A stretch of 64,000 nucleotides of DNA from assembly GCA_020633465.1 (NCBI GenBank), contig JACKDN010000003.1:434001-498000 (forward strand), written 5' to 3'. Origin of the DNA: Myxococcales bacterium (lineage in GTDB: Bacteria; Myxococcota_A; Bradymonadia; UBA7976; UBA1532). Below the pieces are notes generated by a model. The model did no database searches. It worked only from the letters and a program-made list of their open reading frames with translations, and was not told the DNA's origin. Both the position numbers and the translations under genes were made by a program. Shown here one piece after another: positions 8,444 through 17,435 of the stretch. Positions within the stretch are counted from its first letter, which is position 1, and the number at the start of each line of letters is the position of its first letter.

Positions 8444-9225
8444 GAGCGATCCCCCTTCGCGCGCAGCTTGTCGAGGTAGTGCCCGAAGCCCTTGTCGCCC
8501 ATCCACAGCTGCACGAGGTGCGTCACCCCGCGGCTGGTGAGCGTGGCGCCGGACAGGCCGTCGATCTTGTGCGGCGCCTCGGCCACCGGCCCCGCCTGCC
8601 CCTTCACGACCTCGATGACCGGCTGGTTGTCGGCGTCGAACACCTTGCGGCCCGGCCACAGGCTCTTCCAGCGGGGGTTGTCCACCTCACCGCCGAGGCC
8701 CGGGGTCTCGCCGTGCTGGTAGAACGTGATACCCCGCACGGTGTTGAGGTCGCTCTCGAGGGCGAGGTAGCCGTAGAGCGTCGACCACAGGCCCTTGCCC
8801 TCGACCGGCAGCACCAGCACCTCGAGGTTCCCGGCGGCGTCGGTCACGTGGTAGACGAGCGCCTGCTTGGGCACCCGCGGCACGCCGGCCGGGTTGGGCG
8901 TGATGTCCGTCGACATCATCGGATCGCTCAGCAGCTTCTTCTGATCGAAGGTCTTGGCGTCGATGTTGTCGACGTACTCGCCGGACTCGAGATCGACGAC
9001 CTTCGCTTTGATGTTCTCGTCGAACAGCTTCTGGATCTCGGCCGGCGAGGCGGTGGAGCCCTCGTCGAGCAGGCCCACCACGGTGAGCACCTTCACCTGT
9101 CGGTCGAGGACCTTGTTCTGCTCCTGCTGCGGCTTCAGCGCGACGGCCAGGCCCGACACGAAGATCGAGCACACCAGGCAGACGGCGGCGGCGAAGCCGA
9201 TGATGTAGCCGTTACTGCGCCCCAT
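8440..9225 (-). CDS. nqrC: Na+-NQR subunit C, covalent-FMN subunit
   Basis: 261 aa. One N-terminal membrane helix (residues 8-29) precedes a periplasmic FMN-binding domain. The flavinylation site DGLSGAT places FMN on Thr228 by ApbE chemistry. Other family features are GLWSTLYGYLAL and the GETPGLGGEVDN segment. Electrons pass through this FMN to NqrB. It overlaps the end of nqrB by 14 bases and the start of nqrD by 4, consistent with tight translational coupling. Confidence 0.97.
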   Translation of the reverse strand: MGRSNGYIIGFAAAVCLVCSIFVSGLAVALKPQQEQNKVLDRQVKVLTVVGLLDEGSTASPAEIQKLFDENIKAKVVDLESGEYVDNIDAKTFDQKKLLSDPMMSTDITPNPAGVPRVPKQALVYHVTDAAGNLEVLVLPVEGKGLWSTLYGYLALESDLNTVRGITFYQHGETPGLGGEVDNPRWKSLWPGRKVFDADNQPVIEVVKGQAGPVAEAPHKIDGLSGATLTSRGVTHLVQLWMGDKGFGHYLDKLRAKGDRS

Positions 9226-10426
9226 AACGCGCCATCCTCCGCTTGATGTTGGCCTGGACGAAGAAGTGATCGATGAGCGGCGCGAACATGTTCATGAACA
9301 GGATCGCGAGCATCATCCCTTCGGGGTAGGCCGGGTTGACCACCCGCACCAGCACCACCAACACACCGATGAAGAAGCCGTAGATCAGCTTGCCCGTCTC
9401 GGTGAAGGCCGACGACACGGGGTCGGTGGCCATGAACACCATGCCGAAGGCCCAGCCGCCCAGCACGAAGTGCCAGTGGAAGGGCATGTTGAACATGGCG
9501 TTGGTGTCCGAGCCGATGGCCGACAGGGTGCCGCCCATCACGGCGGTGCCCACGACCACGCCCAGCATGGTGCGCCAGGATCCGATCTGCGTGATGATCA
9601 GCAGCGCTGCCCCCAGCAAGCACGCCAGCGTAGAGGTCTCGCCCATCGATCCCGGGATGAGCCCCAGGAAGGCGTCCATGAAGTGCTCGTTGGTGTACTG
9701 CGCCGAGCCCTCGGCCGCGCGCGCCAGCCAGGTGGCGCCGCTCGAGCCGTCGGGCATCTGCGCGGCGATCCACACCGCGTTGCCCGAGATCTGGGCCGGG
9801 TAGGCGAAGAACAGGAAGGCGCGGGCGGTCAGCGCGGGGTTCAGCACGTTCATGCCCGTGCCGCCGAAGACCTCCTTGCCGATGATCACGCCGAACGCGA
9901 TGCCGATGGCCACCTGCCACAGCGGGATGGTGGGCGGCAGGGTCAGCGGGAACAGGAAGCCCGTGACCAGGAAGCCCTCGTTGATCTCGTGCCCCCGCAC
10001 CAGCGCGAAGGCCACCTCGATGTGGCCGCCGATGATGAAGGTCACCGCCCAGACGGGCAGGAAGTACATGAACCCGTGGACGACGTTGTTGACGAGCGTG
10101 GGCTCGTAGGTGAAGCCCAGCGCCGCGTAGATCGAGTTCTGCCAGGTGTCCAGCGGCGCCGCGCCGCCGTTCGTGATGGCGTTGTTGGCCTGGAAGCCGG
10201 TGTTGTAGAGCGCCATCAGCACGCAGGGCAGCAGCGCGATCACCACGGTGACCATCATGCGCTTCAGGTTGAGGGCGTCGCTGACGTGGGTGGCGCCCTT
10301 GCGCACCTCACCCGGCGTGAAGAGGATCGTGTCGTTCGCCTCGTAGAAGGCGTAGTACTTCTCGAAGGGGCCGCCCTTGTGGAACTTGGGGGCGTGCTTG
10401 TCGAGGAAGTCGCGCAGCGCCTGCAT
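9212..10426 (-). CDS. nqrB: Na+-NQR subunit B, covalent-FMN and riboflavin subunit
   Basis: 404 aa, about ten membrane helices. The flavinylation motif DGSSGAT places FMN on Thr232, corresponding to Thr236 of Vibrio. Family stretches include GKEVFGGTGMNVLNPALTARAF, FMATDPVSSAFT and NPAYPEGMMLAILFMN. It is the main transmembrane subunit, with the Na+ channel and the riboflavin site. The start shares one base with the nqrA stop (TGATG), so the two genes are co-translated. Confidence 0.97.
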   Translation of the reverse strand: MQALRDFLDKHAPKFHKGGPFEKYYAFYEANDTILFTPGEVRKGATHVSDALNLKRMMVTVVIALLPCVLMALYNTGFQANNAITNGGAAPLDTWQNSIYAALGFTYEPTLVNNVVHGFMYFLPVWAVTFIIGGHIEVAFALVRGHEINEGFLVTGFLFPLTLPPTIPLWQVAIGIAFGVIIGKEVFGGTGMNVLNPALTARAFLFFAYPAQISGNAVWIAAQMPDGSSGATWLARAAEGSAQYTNEHFMDAFLGLIPGSMGETSTLACLLGAALLIITQIGSWRTMLGVVVGTAVMGGTLSAIGSDTNAMFNMPFHWHFVLGGWAFGMVFMATDPVSSAFTETGKLIYGFFIGVLVVLVRVVNPAYPEGMMLAILFMNMFAPLIDHFFVQANIKRRMARYGAQ

Positions 10427-11784
10427 CAGCCTTCCTTCCAGATGGTGTCGAGGTTGCGCCGCAGGTGGGGGGCGTAGTCCTCCTTGCCCGGGCTGACGAA
10501 CGAGCAGAGGGCCAGATCCTCCTCGGCCAGCTCGAGGCAGCCGAGGGCCTCGGCCCGCTCCAGATCGTCCTTGATGAGAGACCGCAGAAGGAAGGTCGGC
10601 ATGATGTCGAGGGGCATCACCTTCTCGAACATGCCGATCGGCACCATCGCGCGGTGCGAGCCCTCGGTGTCGGTGGTGAAGTCGAACTTCTTGCCGCCGA
10701 GCGCCCCGAGGTAGGCGCGCACCACCGAGAACTTGTCACCGCCCGGCTTCAGCCACCCGAGGAAGACGCGATCGCGCCCCTCGCGCAGGCAGGTGATCTG
10801 CTGGTGGTAACGGCCGAGGTAGCCGTGGGCCTCGCCCATCGCCTTGCGGCCGCCGAGCACCGAGCCCGACACCACGCGGTTCTCGACGTCCTTCAGCTGT
10901 CCGTCCACCAGCGGCGCGAGCTCGGCGCCCTGGCGGGTGCGCAGCAGCCGGGGCTGCTTCACGGTGGGCCCGGCCAGCGCGACGACCCGCTCGAAGTCCA
11001 GCTTGCCGGTCTTCAGGAAGCGGCCGAGCGCCACGACGTCCTGCGCGCCGATGTGCCACACGATGCGCTCCCGGTTGACCGGGTCGAGCGTGTGGATGTG
11101 CGTGCCGACCAGGCCCGCCGGGTGCGGCCCCTGGAACTCCTCGACGCGCAGGCGATCCACGCCGGCGGCGGTGATCTTCGAGCCGGCGGCCTTGCACAGG
11201 AAGACCGGGCCCTCGGTCAGCTTCGCCAGCGCCTTCAGGCCGGCGGTGAGATCCGCCTCCTTGCCGGCGAGCACCACGTCCAGCGACGGCGCCAGCGGGT
11301 GGCTGTCCATGGCGTTGACGAAGATCGAGGTGCAGGTCTCGGTGATCGAGGGCACGCGCTCGAAGGGCCGCGCGCGCAGCGCGGTCCACAGGCCGGTCTC
11401 GGACAGCAGGGCGCGCAGCGCGTCGCCCTCGAGGCCCTCGCCCGACTTGCCCTTCAGCCCCTCGAAGGCCACCTGCGCGTCGGGGCCGTCCCCGTCGAGC
11501 TCGATGACCACCGACTGCAGCGCGCGCCGCGCCCCGCGGTGAATGGCCACCACCTTGCCCGCGCCGGGGGCGGTGAAGCGCACGCCCTCGGCCTTGCGGT
11601 CCTCGAACAGCACCTGGCCCCGCTTTACGGTGTCGCCTTCGCTGACGTGCATGCGGGCCTTGGCCAGCGGGTAGTCCCCCGCCAGCACGGCCACCCGCTT
11701 CACCCCCGGGGCGTCCACGATCGTCTGCTCGGGCGCGCCGGTGATGGGGAGGTCGAGCCCCCGCTTGATCACGTGTACGGCCAT
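10426..11784 (-). CDS. nqrA: Na+-NQR subunit A, quinone-binding soluble subunit
   Basis: 452 aa, first gene of the operon. The ATG at 11784 has an AAGGA ribosome site 7 bases upstream. The N-terminal barrel-sandwich segment (DTVKRGQVLFEDRKAEGVRF), the central GTHIHTLDPV and GPTVKQPRLLRTRQG segments and the C-terminal helical region (MPTFLLRSLIKDDLERAEALG) are typical. It is a cytosolic-side subunit implicated in ubiquinone binding. The 114-base gap upstream (11785-11898) holds a TATAAA-like hexamer on the minus strand but no convincing -35 box. Confidence 0.96.
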   Translation of the reverse strand: MAVHVIKRGLDLPITGAPEQTIVDAPGVKRVAVLAGDYPLAKARMHVSEGDTVKRGQVLFEDRKAEGVRFTAPGAGKVVAIHRGARRALQSVVIELDGDGPDAQVAFEGLKGKSGEGLEGDALRALLSETGLWTALRARPFERVPSITETCTSIFVNAMDSHPLAPSLDVVLAGKEADLTAGLKALAKLTEGPVFLCKAAGSKITAAGVDRLRVEEFQGPHPAGLVGTHIHTLDPVNRERIVWHIGAQDVVALGRFLKTGKLDFERVVALAGPTVKQPRLLRTRQGAELAPLVDGQLKDVENRVVSGSVLGGRKAMGEAHGYLGRYHQQITCLREGRDRVFLGWLKPGGDKFSVVRAYLGALGGKKFDFTTDTEGSHRAMVPIGMFEKVMPLDIMPTFLLRSLIKDDLERAEALGCLELAEEDLALCSFVSPGKEDYAPHLRRNLDTIWKEG

Positions 11785-11898
11785 CGAACGTCCTTTTCAC
11801 CGCGTCCGCACCGCGCGGGCGGGCGCGTCGCCATTTGGGCGCGCTTTATACAGCAAGCGCCCTGGAAATGCTGTTTTTGCTTTGGCGCGTCGCGGGGC

Positions 11899-14139
11899 TC
11901 ACCCCGCGTCGGCCCACGCCGCCGCCCGGATGAGGGCGCTCAGGGCGTGCTGGGTGAAGTCGATGCGCACCTCCTGTTCGACCAGCGAGCGCCGGATGCC
12001 CCCGTGGGCGGCCTCGGGGTTGGGCATCATCCAGGCGTTGTCGGCGCGCACCTGATCGCGGGCCAGCGCGTCGAGCGCGATGGCCGCCTGGCGGCGCAGC
12101 GCGGCGTCCGGCGCGCCGTGCTTCACGCTCAGGTCGTAGGTCGAGATGACCGCCTCGGTGAAGCCGGCGGCGCCCGGCGCCTGCGGCACCATCAGCCCGG
12201 TGAAGCCGTAATGGCCGCGGAAGTCCTCGTTGGTCCAGTTGCCCGGCGCGTACTGCAGGCGGTCGATGAACTGCGCGTAGCCGCGGCAGAAGTCGAGGTA
12301 CTGCGGGTGCTTCAGCCGGGGCCAGGCCTCGTCGGCGGCGATGCAGGTCCAGTGATCGGCGCCGTAGATGAAGCGGCCGAGGAAGAAGTCGTACTTCGGG
12401 CCGGTGAGGTAGTCGAGGGCGCGGCGCGCCGCGTCGAGGATGGCGTCGTCGCCCAGGGCCTCGTGCGCCATCACCAGCGCCAGCGCGGCCTCCTCGCTGT
12501 AGAACATCGACCGGACCTCGGGCTTGACCTGCTGAGCCTTCACGTCGAAGGCGTGGTGGAAGTCGCCGTCGGGGCGCTGCATCGCGAGCACGAAGTTCAC
12601 CAGCTTGCGCACCCGCCCGGCGTAGCGGCGGTCGCCGGTCCGGCGCTGGTACTCGAGCATGCCCACCAGGGTGAGCGCGGTGCTGCCCAGCTCGGCGTGG
12701 TTGCCCTTGGCGACGCAGGCCTGCTCGGGGCCGCCGCAGTTGGGGATTCGGGTGTCGAGCCAGGCGATGGCCTTCTCGGCGCCGGTCTTGAAGCGATCGA
12801 GGCCGGTCAGCCCGTAGAGCAGGGCCAGCGAGTACACGGTGCCGGCGTGGCGGGGCAGGCTGTACTGCGAGCGGCGGGGATCGGGGTGGCGGTCGGCGAG
12901 GGGGAAGTACTGATAGTGGAAGCGGCCGTCGGGCATGATCTGGCGCAGCACGAAGTCGCCGCCGGCGATGGCGGCGGCGCGCCAGGACGCCTCGCCCTCG
13001 GGCGGGCCGGGCGTGTTGCCGCGGAAGGTGGGCAGCGCCTCGCCCTCGAACTCGACCCAGGTCTCGGTGCGCAGGCGCTCGAGATCGCCGTGCGGCAGGC
13101 CCAGGCGCTCGAGCACCCGCGCGGCGTCGAGGCCCAGGCGCAGCTCGCGGATGCCGGGCACCAGCGGGGCGTGGCCGAAGCGCTGCTGCTTGACGAGATC
13201 GGCGGGCAGCAGCACGCGCTCGGTCTCGCCGTCGCTGCGGCGCAGGCCGTCGAGGCCGGGGTTCACCGACAGCGCGACCACCGGCACGACGTCGGCGAAG
13301 AAGACCGGGGTGCGCGCGACGACGCGATCGAGGGCGAGGGTGCCGCCGCCCACGGTGCGACCGGCCAGCTTGGGGTGTGTCGTCAGGGCCTCGGCGGCGC
13401 GCTCGACGGCCTCGGCCAGATCGGCCCCCTCGCCGGTGACGCGGGCGTAGAGGGCGCCGCGATCCCAGGCCGAGACGTAGAGCGGACCCTCGCCGACCGG
13501 CACGCCCTTCAGGGCGTCCAGCGCGGGGCGCGGCTGGGCCAGCAGGGCGGCGCGCAGGTAGGCGATGGCCTGCTCGCGGCCCTCGGCCGAGACCGGCGCG
13601 AGGGCGTCGACGTCGACGCGGGCGTGGACGTAGGCGGCGGTCAGCGGGGGGATCAGCAGCAGGCCGAGCACCGCGCGATGCCAGGGGCGGCCGCCCGCGA
13701 AGCGCGCGCGCACCTCGCGGCGCAGCAGGGCGCGCAGCATCAGCGCGGGGAACAGCCCCAGCACCTGCAGGGCCACGCTCGCGAACAAGAGCGCGCCGAC
13801 GGCGGCGCCGAGGCCGAAGTCGCCGAAGGTGCCCCAGAGATAGGCGAAGGACGACAGCAGGCCGGTGAGGACGACGATCAGCGCGACGAAGCCGAGCAGC
13901 GCCGCGGCGACGCCCAGCCGCCAACCCGCGCGGGTGGCGCGCCAGAGGCCGGGGGCGGCGGCGCCGTACAGCGCGGCGTACAGCAGCAACGCGAGGTTCG
14001 CCGCGGGCGTCTTCCAGGGGACGCCCACCGCGACGGCGACGCCGAGGATCGCGGCGTAGGCGGCCGCCGCGACGCCCCAGGTGCGCAGGGTCCGGCGGAC
14101 GAAGTCGTCGGCGGGCGGGGCGTCGGCGGGCTTGCTCAT
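11899..14139 (-). CDS. Membrane-anchored protein with a helical (alpha/alpha) barrel-like domain
   Basis: 746 aa from the ATG at 14139; an in-frame ATG four codons upstream at 14151 is an alternative. The N-terminal 150 residues hold about five membrane helices. A mixed region follows (about 160-400). The C-terminal half has repeating helix pairs with GNHAELGSTALTLVGMLEY, MQRPDGDFHHAFD, YSEEAALALVMAHEALGDD and a GHYGFTG segment, the look of an (alpha/alpha) toroid of the kind found in glycoside-hydrolase, lyase or cyclase folds. The catalytic family is not recognised. It may process a cell-envelope polymer, but that is inference. It is divergent from the OsmC-like gene, with about 50 bases between starts. 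Confidence 0.6.
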   Translation of the reverse strand: MSKPADAPPADDFVRRTLRTWGVAAAAYAAILGVAVAVGVPWKTPAANLALLLYAALYGAAAPGLWRATRAGWRLGVAAALLGFVALIVVLTGLLSSFAYLWGTFGDFGLGAAVGALLFASVALQVLGLFPALMLRALLRREVRARFAGGRPWHRAVLGLLLIPPLTAAYVHARVDVDALAPVSAEGREQAIAYLRAALLAQPRPALDALKGVPVGEGPLYVSAWDRGALYARVTGEGADLAEAVERAAEALTTHPKLAGRTVGGGTLALDRVVARTPVFFADVVPVVALSVNPGLDGLRRSDGETERVLLPADLVKQQRFGHAPLVPGIRELRLGLDAARVLERLGLPHGDLERLRTETWVEFEGEALPTFRGNTPGPPEGEASWRAAAIAGGDFVLRQIMPDGRFHYQYFPLADRHPDPRRSQYSLPRHAGTVYSLALLYGLTGLDRFKTGAEKAIAWLDTRIPNCGGPEQACVAKGNHAELGSTALTLVGMLEYQRRTGDRRYAGRVRKLVNFVLAMQRPDGDFHHAFDVKAQQVKPEVRSMFYSEEAALALVMAHEALGDDAILDAARRALDYLTGPKYDFFLGRFIYGADHWTCIAADEAWPRLKHPQYLDFCRGYAQFIDRLQYAPGNWTNEDFRGHYGFTGLMVPQAPGAAGFTEAVISTYDLSVKHGAPDAALRRQAAIALDALARDQVRADNAWMMPNPEAAHGGIRRSLVEQEVRIDFTQHALSALIRAAAWADAG

Positions 14140-14190
14140 GGCGCCGGCCATAGCCCATCTTGCGTCGGGACGCAATCGAGGCGGTGACGC

Positions 14191-14625
14191 ATGCGCGCGC
14201 GGGTGAAGTGGATCGAAGGGGTGGCCTGGATGGCCGAGGCCGACAGCGGGCACGGCCTGGTCATCGACGGATCGCCGGCCATCGGCGGGCGCAACCTGGG
14301 GCCGCGGCCGATGGAGCTGGTGCTGGCCGGGCTGGGCGGGTGCACGGCGATGGACGTCATCGAGATCCTGCGCAAGCAGCGGCAGGACGTCACCGACTGC
14401 GTCATCGACGTCGAGGCCGAGCGCGCCGAGACGGTGCCCAAGGTGTTCACGCGCATCCAGCTGCACTACACGGTCACCGGGCGCGCGCTGAAGCCGGCGG
14501 CGGTCGAGCGGGCGGTGAAGCTGTCGGCCGAGAAGTACTGCTCGGTGTCGGCGATGCTGCAGTCGACGGCGTCGATCGACCACGCGTGGACGGTGGTCGA
14601 GGCGGACGACGACGCGGCGGACTGA
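14191..14625 (+). CDS. OsmC/Ohr-family peroxide reductase-like protein
   Basis: 144 aa, the normal length. It carries the two redox cysteines of the family: Cys51 in LAGLGGCTAMDV and Cys117 in SAEKYCSVSAML. The N-terminal strand meander (VKWIEGVAWMAE...GHGLVIDG) and the GPRPMELVLAGL helix match the YhfA-type subgroup. The family reduces organic hydroperoxides through a Cys pair; the exact substrate of this subgroup is not settled. It is cytosolic. A GAGGCGG ribosome site precedes the ATG, and the kinase gene begins 65 bases downstream. Confidence 0.88.
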   Translation: MRARVKWIEGVAWMAEADSGHGLVIDGSPAIGGRNLGPRPMELVLAGLGGCTAMDVIEILRKQRQDVTDCVIDVEAERAETVPKVFTRIQLHYTVTGRALKPAAVERAVKLSAEKYCSVSAMLQSTASIDHAWTVVEADDDAAD

Positions 14626-14690
14626 AGCCCGAGGCGCGTCGCGCCGTTGAGGGTGCGACGCGGACCGTGGCCGGGGAGCAGCAGCCCGAG

Positions 14691-17024
14691 ATGCAGCTGA
14701 GGGATCTGACCGACCGCTATCGCCTGGAGGGCGAGGTGGGGCGCGGCTCGATCGGGGTGGTGCACCGCGCGGTCGACCTGGTGCTCGACCGCCAGGTGGC
14801 GGTGAAGGTGCTGCGCAGCAAGCTGCTGGATCACGCGCGGCACCGGCCCCGCTTCCTGCGCGAGGCGATGATCTGCGCGCGCCTGGGTCACCCCAACATC
14901 GTGCCGGTGTTCGACGTGGGCGCGCTGAGCGGGGCGCCCTGCCTGGTGATGGCGCTCTTGGCCGGGCGCTCGCTGCGGACGATCATCCGGTCGGGGCGCA
15001 TGAGCGTGGCGCGCCAGCTGAGCTGGTTCACCCAGGTGTGCAACGGCGTCGCCTTCGCGCACCAGCAGGGCATCATCCACCGCGACATCAAGCCGGCCCA
15101 CGTCTTCGTCGGCGACTTCGGGCAGGTGGTGCTGACCGACTGGGGGCTGGCCAAGGCGCAGCGCTGGCCCGCCGACGAGGCGCCGGCGCCGGTGTCGCAC
15201 GAGGTGACGCGGGTGGGTGACGTGGTGGGCACGCCGGCCTACATGGCGCCCGAGCAGGCCGAGGGGCGGGTCGCGTCGCTGGATCACCGCACCGACATCT
15301 ACGCGTTGGGGGCGGTGCTGTACGAGATCCTCACCGGCACGCGGCCCTACGAGGCCAGCCGGTCGATCGACGTCCTGCGGGCGCTGCGCCGGGGACCGCC
15401 GGATCCGCCACGCCAGCGCGCGCCGCACCGCAACATCCCCGCGGCGCTCGAGGCGGTGTGCATGCAGGCGATGGCGCGGGATCCGGGCGAGCGCTTCGAC
15501 AGCGCCCTCGACCTGGCGGCGAACATCGAGGCGCACTTCGACGCGCGGCAGGCCGAGCCGCAGGATCGCACGTCGGGCAGCGTGGTGGCCGGGCCGCCGC
15601 AGGAGGCCGAGAGCACCGCGACGCAGCAGATGGGGCCGCCGGCCGAGGCGGCGCGGCACCTGGCCGACGGGCGCGCCGAGGTGGCGGCGTTCGAGCGCCA
15701 GCTGCGGACGGCGCGCGCGTGGGTGGCCGAGGCGGCGCGGCTGGAGGCGACGCTGCCCTACGAGGCGTCGCGCCCCGAGCGCGCGCGGGCGTGGAAGATG
15801 CTGGCGCGGGCGCGGGACACGCAGGAGCAGGCCGCGTGGCACCTGGCGCAGGGCGTCGAGGCGCTGAACCGGGCGGCGGTCGATCCCATCCACCGGCCCG
15901 ACGCGCGCGAGGCGCTGGCGCGGCTGCACCGCGACGCCTGGCGGGCCGCGGACGAGGTGAACGACATCGTCGCGGCGGCCTTCCACCGGGCGCGCGCCGA
16001 GATCCACGACGACGGGCCGCTGGCGGCCGAGCTGGCCGGGCGCGCGACGCTGACGGTCAACACGGTGCCGCCGCAGGTGGCGGTCGACTTCTCGGCCTGC
16101 GACGACCGCGGGGCGGTCTGGAGCACCGGCGCGCAGGTGCACGTGGGCCACACGCCGCTGTCCGGGCGCACGGTGAACGCCGCGCGCCTCGTGGTGCGCC
16201 TGCGCACGGACGACGGGCTGAGCGTGCGCCTGCCCCTGCGCCTGCGGCCGGGCGAGACGCGGGCGGTCGATCTGACGCTGCCGCGCGCGTCGCACGTGCC
16301 CCCGGGCTTCCTGTTCGTGCCCGGCGGCCGCTTCATCTTCGGCTTCGACGATCACGCCCCGGGCGCCGCCGAGCCGCGCGACACGGACGTCGGCTCGTTC
16401 TGCATGGCGCGGCAGCCGGTGACCTGGGAGCAGTACTTCGAGTTCCTCGAGGATCTGTTGGCCGTCGACGCCGACGCCGCGCCGCACCTGCCCCGGGTGC
16501 GGGAGAGCTTCATGGTCACCGTCGAGGATCGCCGGGTGACCTGGAAGCCCAACGTCTACGCGCCGCGCGGCGCCCCGATGCGCTACGTCAGCCACGCCGA
16601 CGCGCAGGCCTACGCCGAGTGGCTGGGCCGCCGCCTGGGCGTCACGCTGCGGCTGCCCACCGAGATCGAGTGGGAGTACGCCGCGGGCGGCGCCGACGGC
16701 CGCGCCTTCCCCTGGGGCGATCGCTTCGTGCCCGGCCTCGCCGACACGCGCCGCCGCGGCAGCCGCGGCCCCGCCCCGGTGGGCGCCTTCGCCGACGACG
16801 AGAGCCCCTTCGGCATGCGCGGCGTCGCCGGCGGCGTCCGCGAGTGGACCGCCACGTTGGCCGACGAGCCCGGCCGCTACCTGCTGCGCGGCGGCAGCTG
16901 GCGCGCCTGGCCCGATCACTGCCGCGTGGGCGCCCGCGCCACCGGCGCCGGCGATCTGACGCACCAGGCCATCGGCATCCGCCTCGCCGCGGACGTCCCG
17001 CCGCTGGACACCGCGGACGAGTAG
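14691..17024 (+). CDS. Ser/Thr protein kinase fused to an FGE-like domain; catalytic-loop Asn replaced
   Basis: 777 aa. The kinase domain spans about 10-285: Gly loop GRGSIGV (17-23), Lys39 (VAVKVL), Glu58 (FLREA), HRDIKPAH (130-137) and DWG (150-152), then GTPAYMAPEQAEG. The Mg-binding Asn of the HRDxKxxN loop is His137 here (codon 15099-15101). Activity is therefore doubtful, although Lys, Glu and both Asp remain. After a helical linker (310-440) and a PEGA-like beta segment comes a C-terminal sulfatase-modifying-factor domain (about 540-765; FCMARQPVTWEQY, LRLPTEIEWEYAAGGADGRAFPWGD, YLLRGGSWRAWPDHCR). Only one Cys is kept near the FGE active-site position, so it probably binds rather than oxidises. 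No membrane helix. Start chosen for the kinase N-terminus; longer frames run through osmC. Confidence 0.88.
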   Translation: MQLRDLTDRYRLEGEVGRGSIGVVHRAVDLVLDRQVAVKVLRSKLLDHARHRPRFLREAMICARLGHPNIVPVFDVGALSGAPCLVMALLAGRSLRTIIRSGRMSVARQLSWFTQVCNGVAFAHQQGIIHRDIKPAHVFVGDFGQVVLTDWGLAKAQRWPADEAPAPVSHEVTRVGDVVGTPAYMAPEQAEGRVASLDHRTDIYALGAVLYEILTGTRPYEASRSIDVLRALRRGPPDPPRQRAPHRNIPAALEAVCMQAMARDPGERFDSALDLAANIEAHFDARQAEPQDRTSGSVVAGPPQEAESTATQQMGPPAEAARHLADGRAEVAAFERQLRTARAWVAEAARLEATLPYEASRPERARAWKMLARARDTQEQAAWHLAQGVEALNRAAVDPIHRPDAREALARLHRDAWRAADEVNDIVAAAFHRARAEIHDDGPLAAELAGRATLTVNTVPPQVAVDFSACDDRGAVWSTGAQVHVGHTPLSGRTVNAARLVVRLRTDDGLSVRLPLRLRPGETRAVDLTLPRASHVPPGFLFVPGGRFIFGFDDHAPGAAEPRDTDVGSFCMARQPVTWEQYFEFLEDLLAVDADAAPHLPRVRESFMVTVEDRRVTWKPNVYAPRGAPMRYVSHADAQAYAEWLGRRLGVTLRLPTEIEWEYAAGGADGRAFPWGDRFVPGLADTRRRGSRGPAPVGAFADDESPFGMRGVAGGVREWTATLADEPGRYLLRGGSWRAWPDHCRVGARATGAGDLTHQAIGIRLAADVPPLDTADE

Positions 17025-17034
17025 AGCCCAGGGC

Positions 17035-17284
17035 CCCTTGCCCTTGCCCTTGCCCTTGCCCTTGCCCTTGCCCGAAGCCGCGCACCGAGGCCCGCCCTCC
17101 CCCAGCGCTCGCAGGCCGCCCCCCTCGCCCTTGACCTTGACCTTGACCTTCCCCCCGCCGCGCCCACCGACCCCGCGCACTCCCCGGCGCACGCAGGCCG
17201 CCCCCTGACCTCGCCCTCCCCCAGACCCCAGCACATCGACCGACCACCTCTCGGCGACGGCGACGGCAACGGCGACGGCAACGG
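17035..17284. repeat. Cluster of three hexanucleotide microsatellites
   Basis: The 411-base gap 17025-17435 holds no gene that I can support. It contains six perfect copies of CCCTTG (17035-17070), about three of TTGACC (17129-17150) and a degenerate CGGCGA/CGGCAA array (17252-17284). In reverse these encode spurious Gly-Lys and Gly-Gln runs. The rest is GC-rich, C-biased sequence without a clear promoter. Such slippage-prone arrays can vary in copy number. Confidence 0.85.
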
Positions 17285-17435
17285 TCCACAGCGTTCGACA
17301 CGCCGGCGGTCGACCTGACGCCGCGGCTCGCTTCGCTCGCGATTGAGCGGGCATCGCAGCGCCGCGTCGGCCCCCGACTTGGATCGCGCCCGGGTCCGGC
17401 GTATGAAGGGACTTCCTGGGGGACGTCGGGTCGGC

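Noticed and set aside
11871..11889. T-rich stretch as intrinsic terminator
   Set aside because: No GC hairpin precedes it on either strand at the right distance, and it lies between a gene stop and the nqrA promoter region.
17035..17284. CRISPR-like array
   Set aside because: The units are six bases with no spacers; this is simple-sequence repeat.
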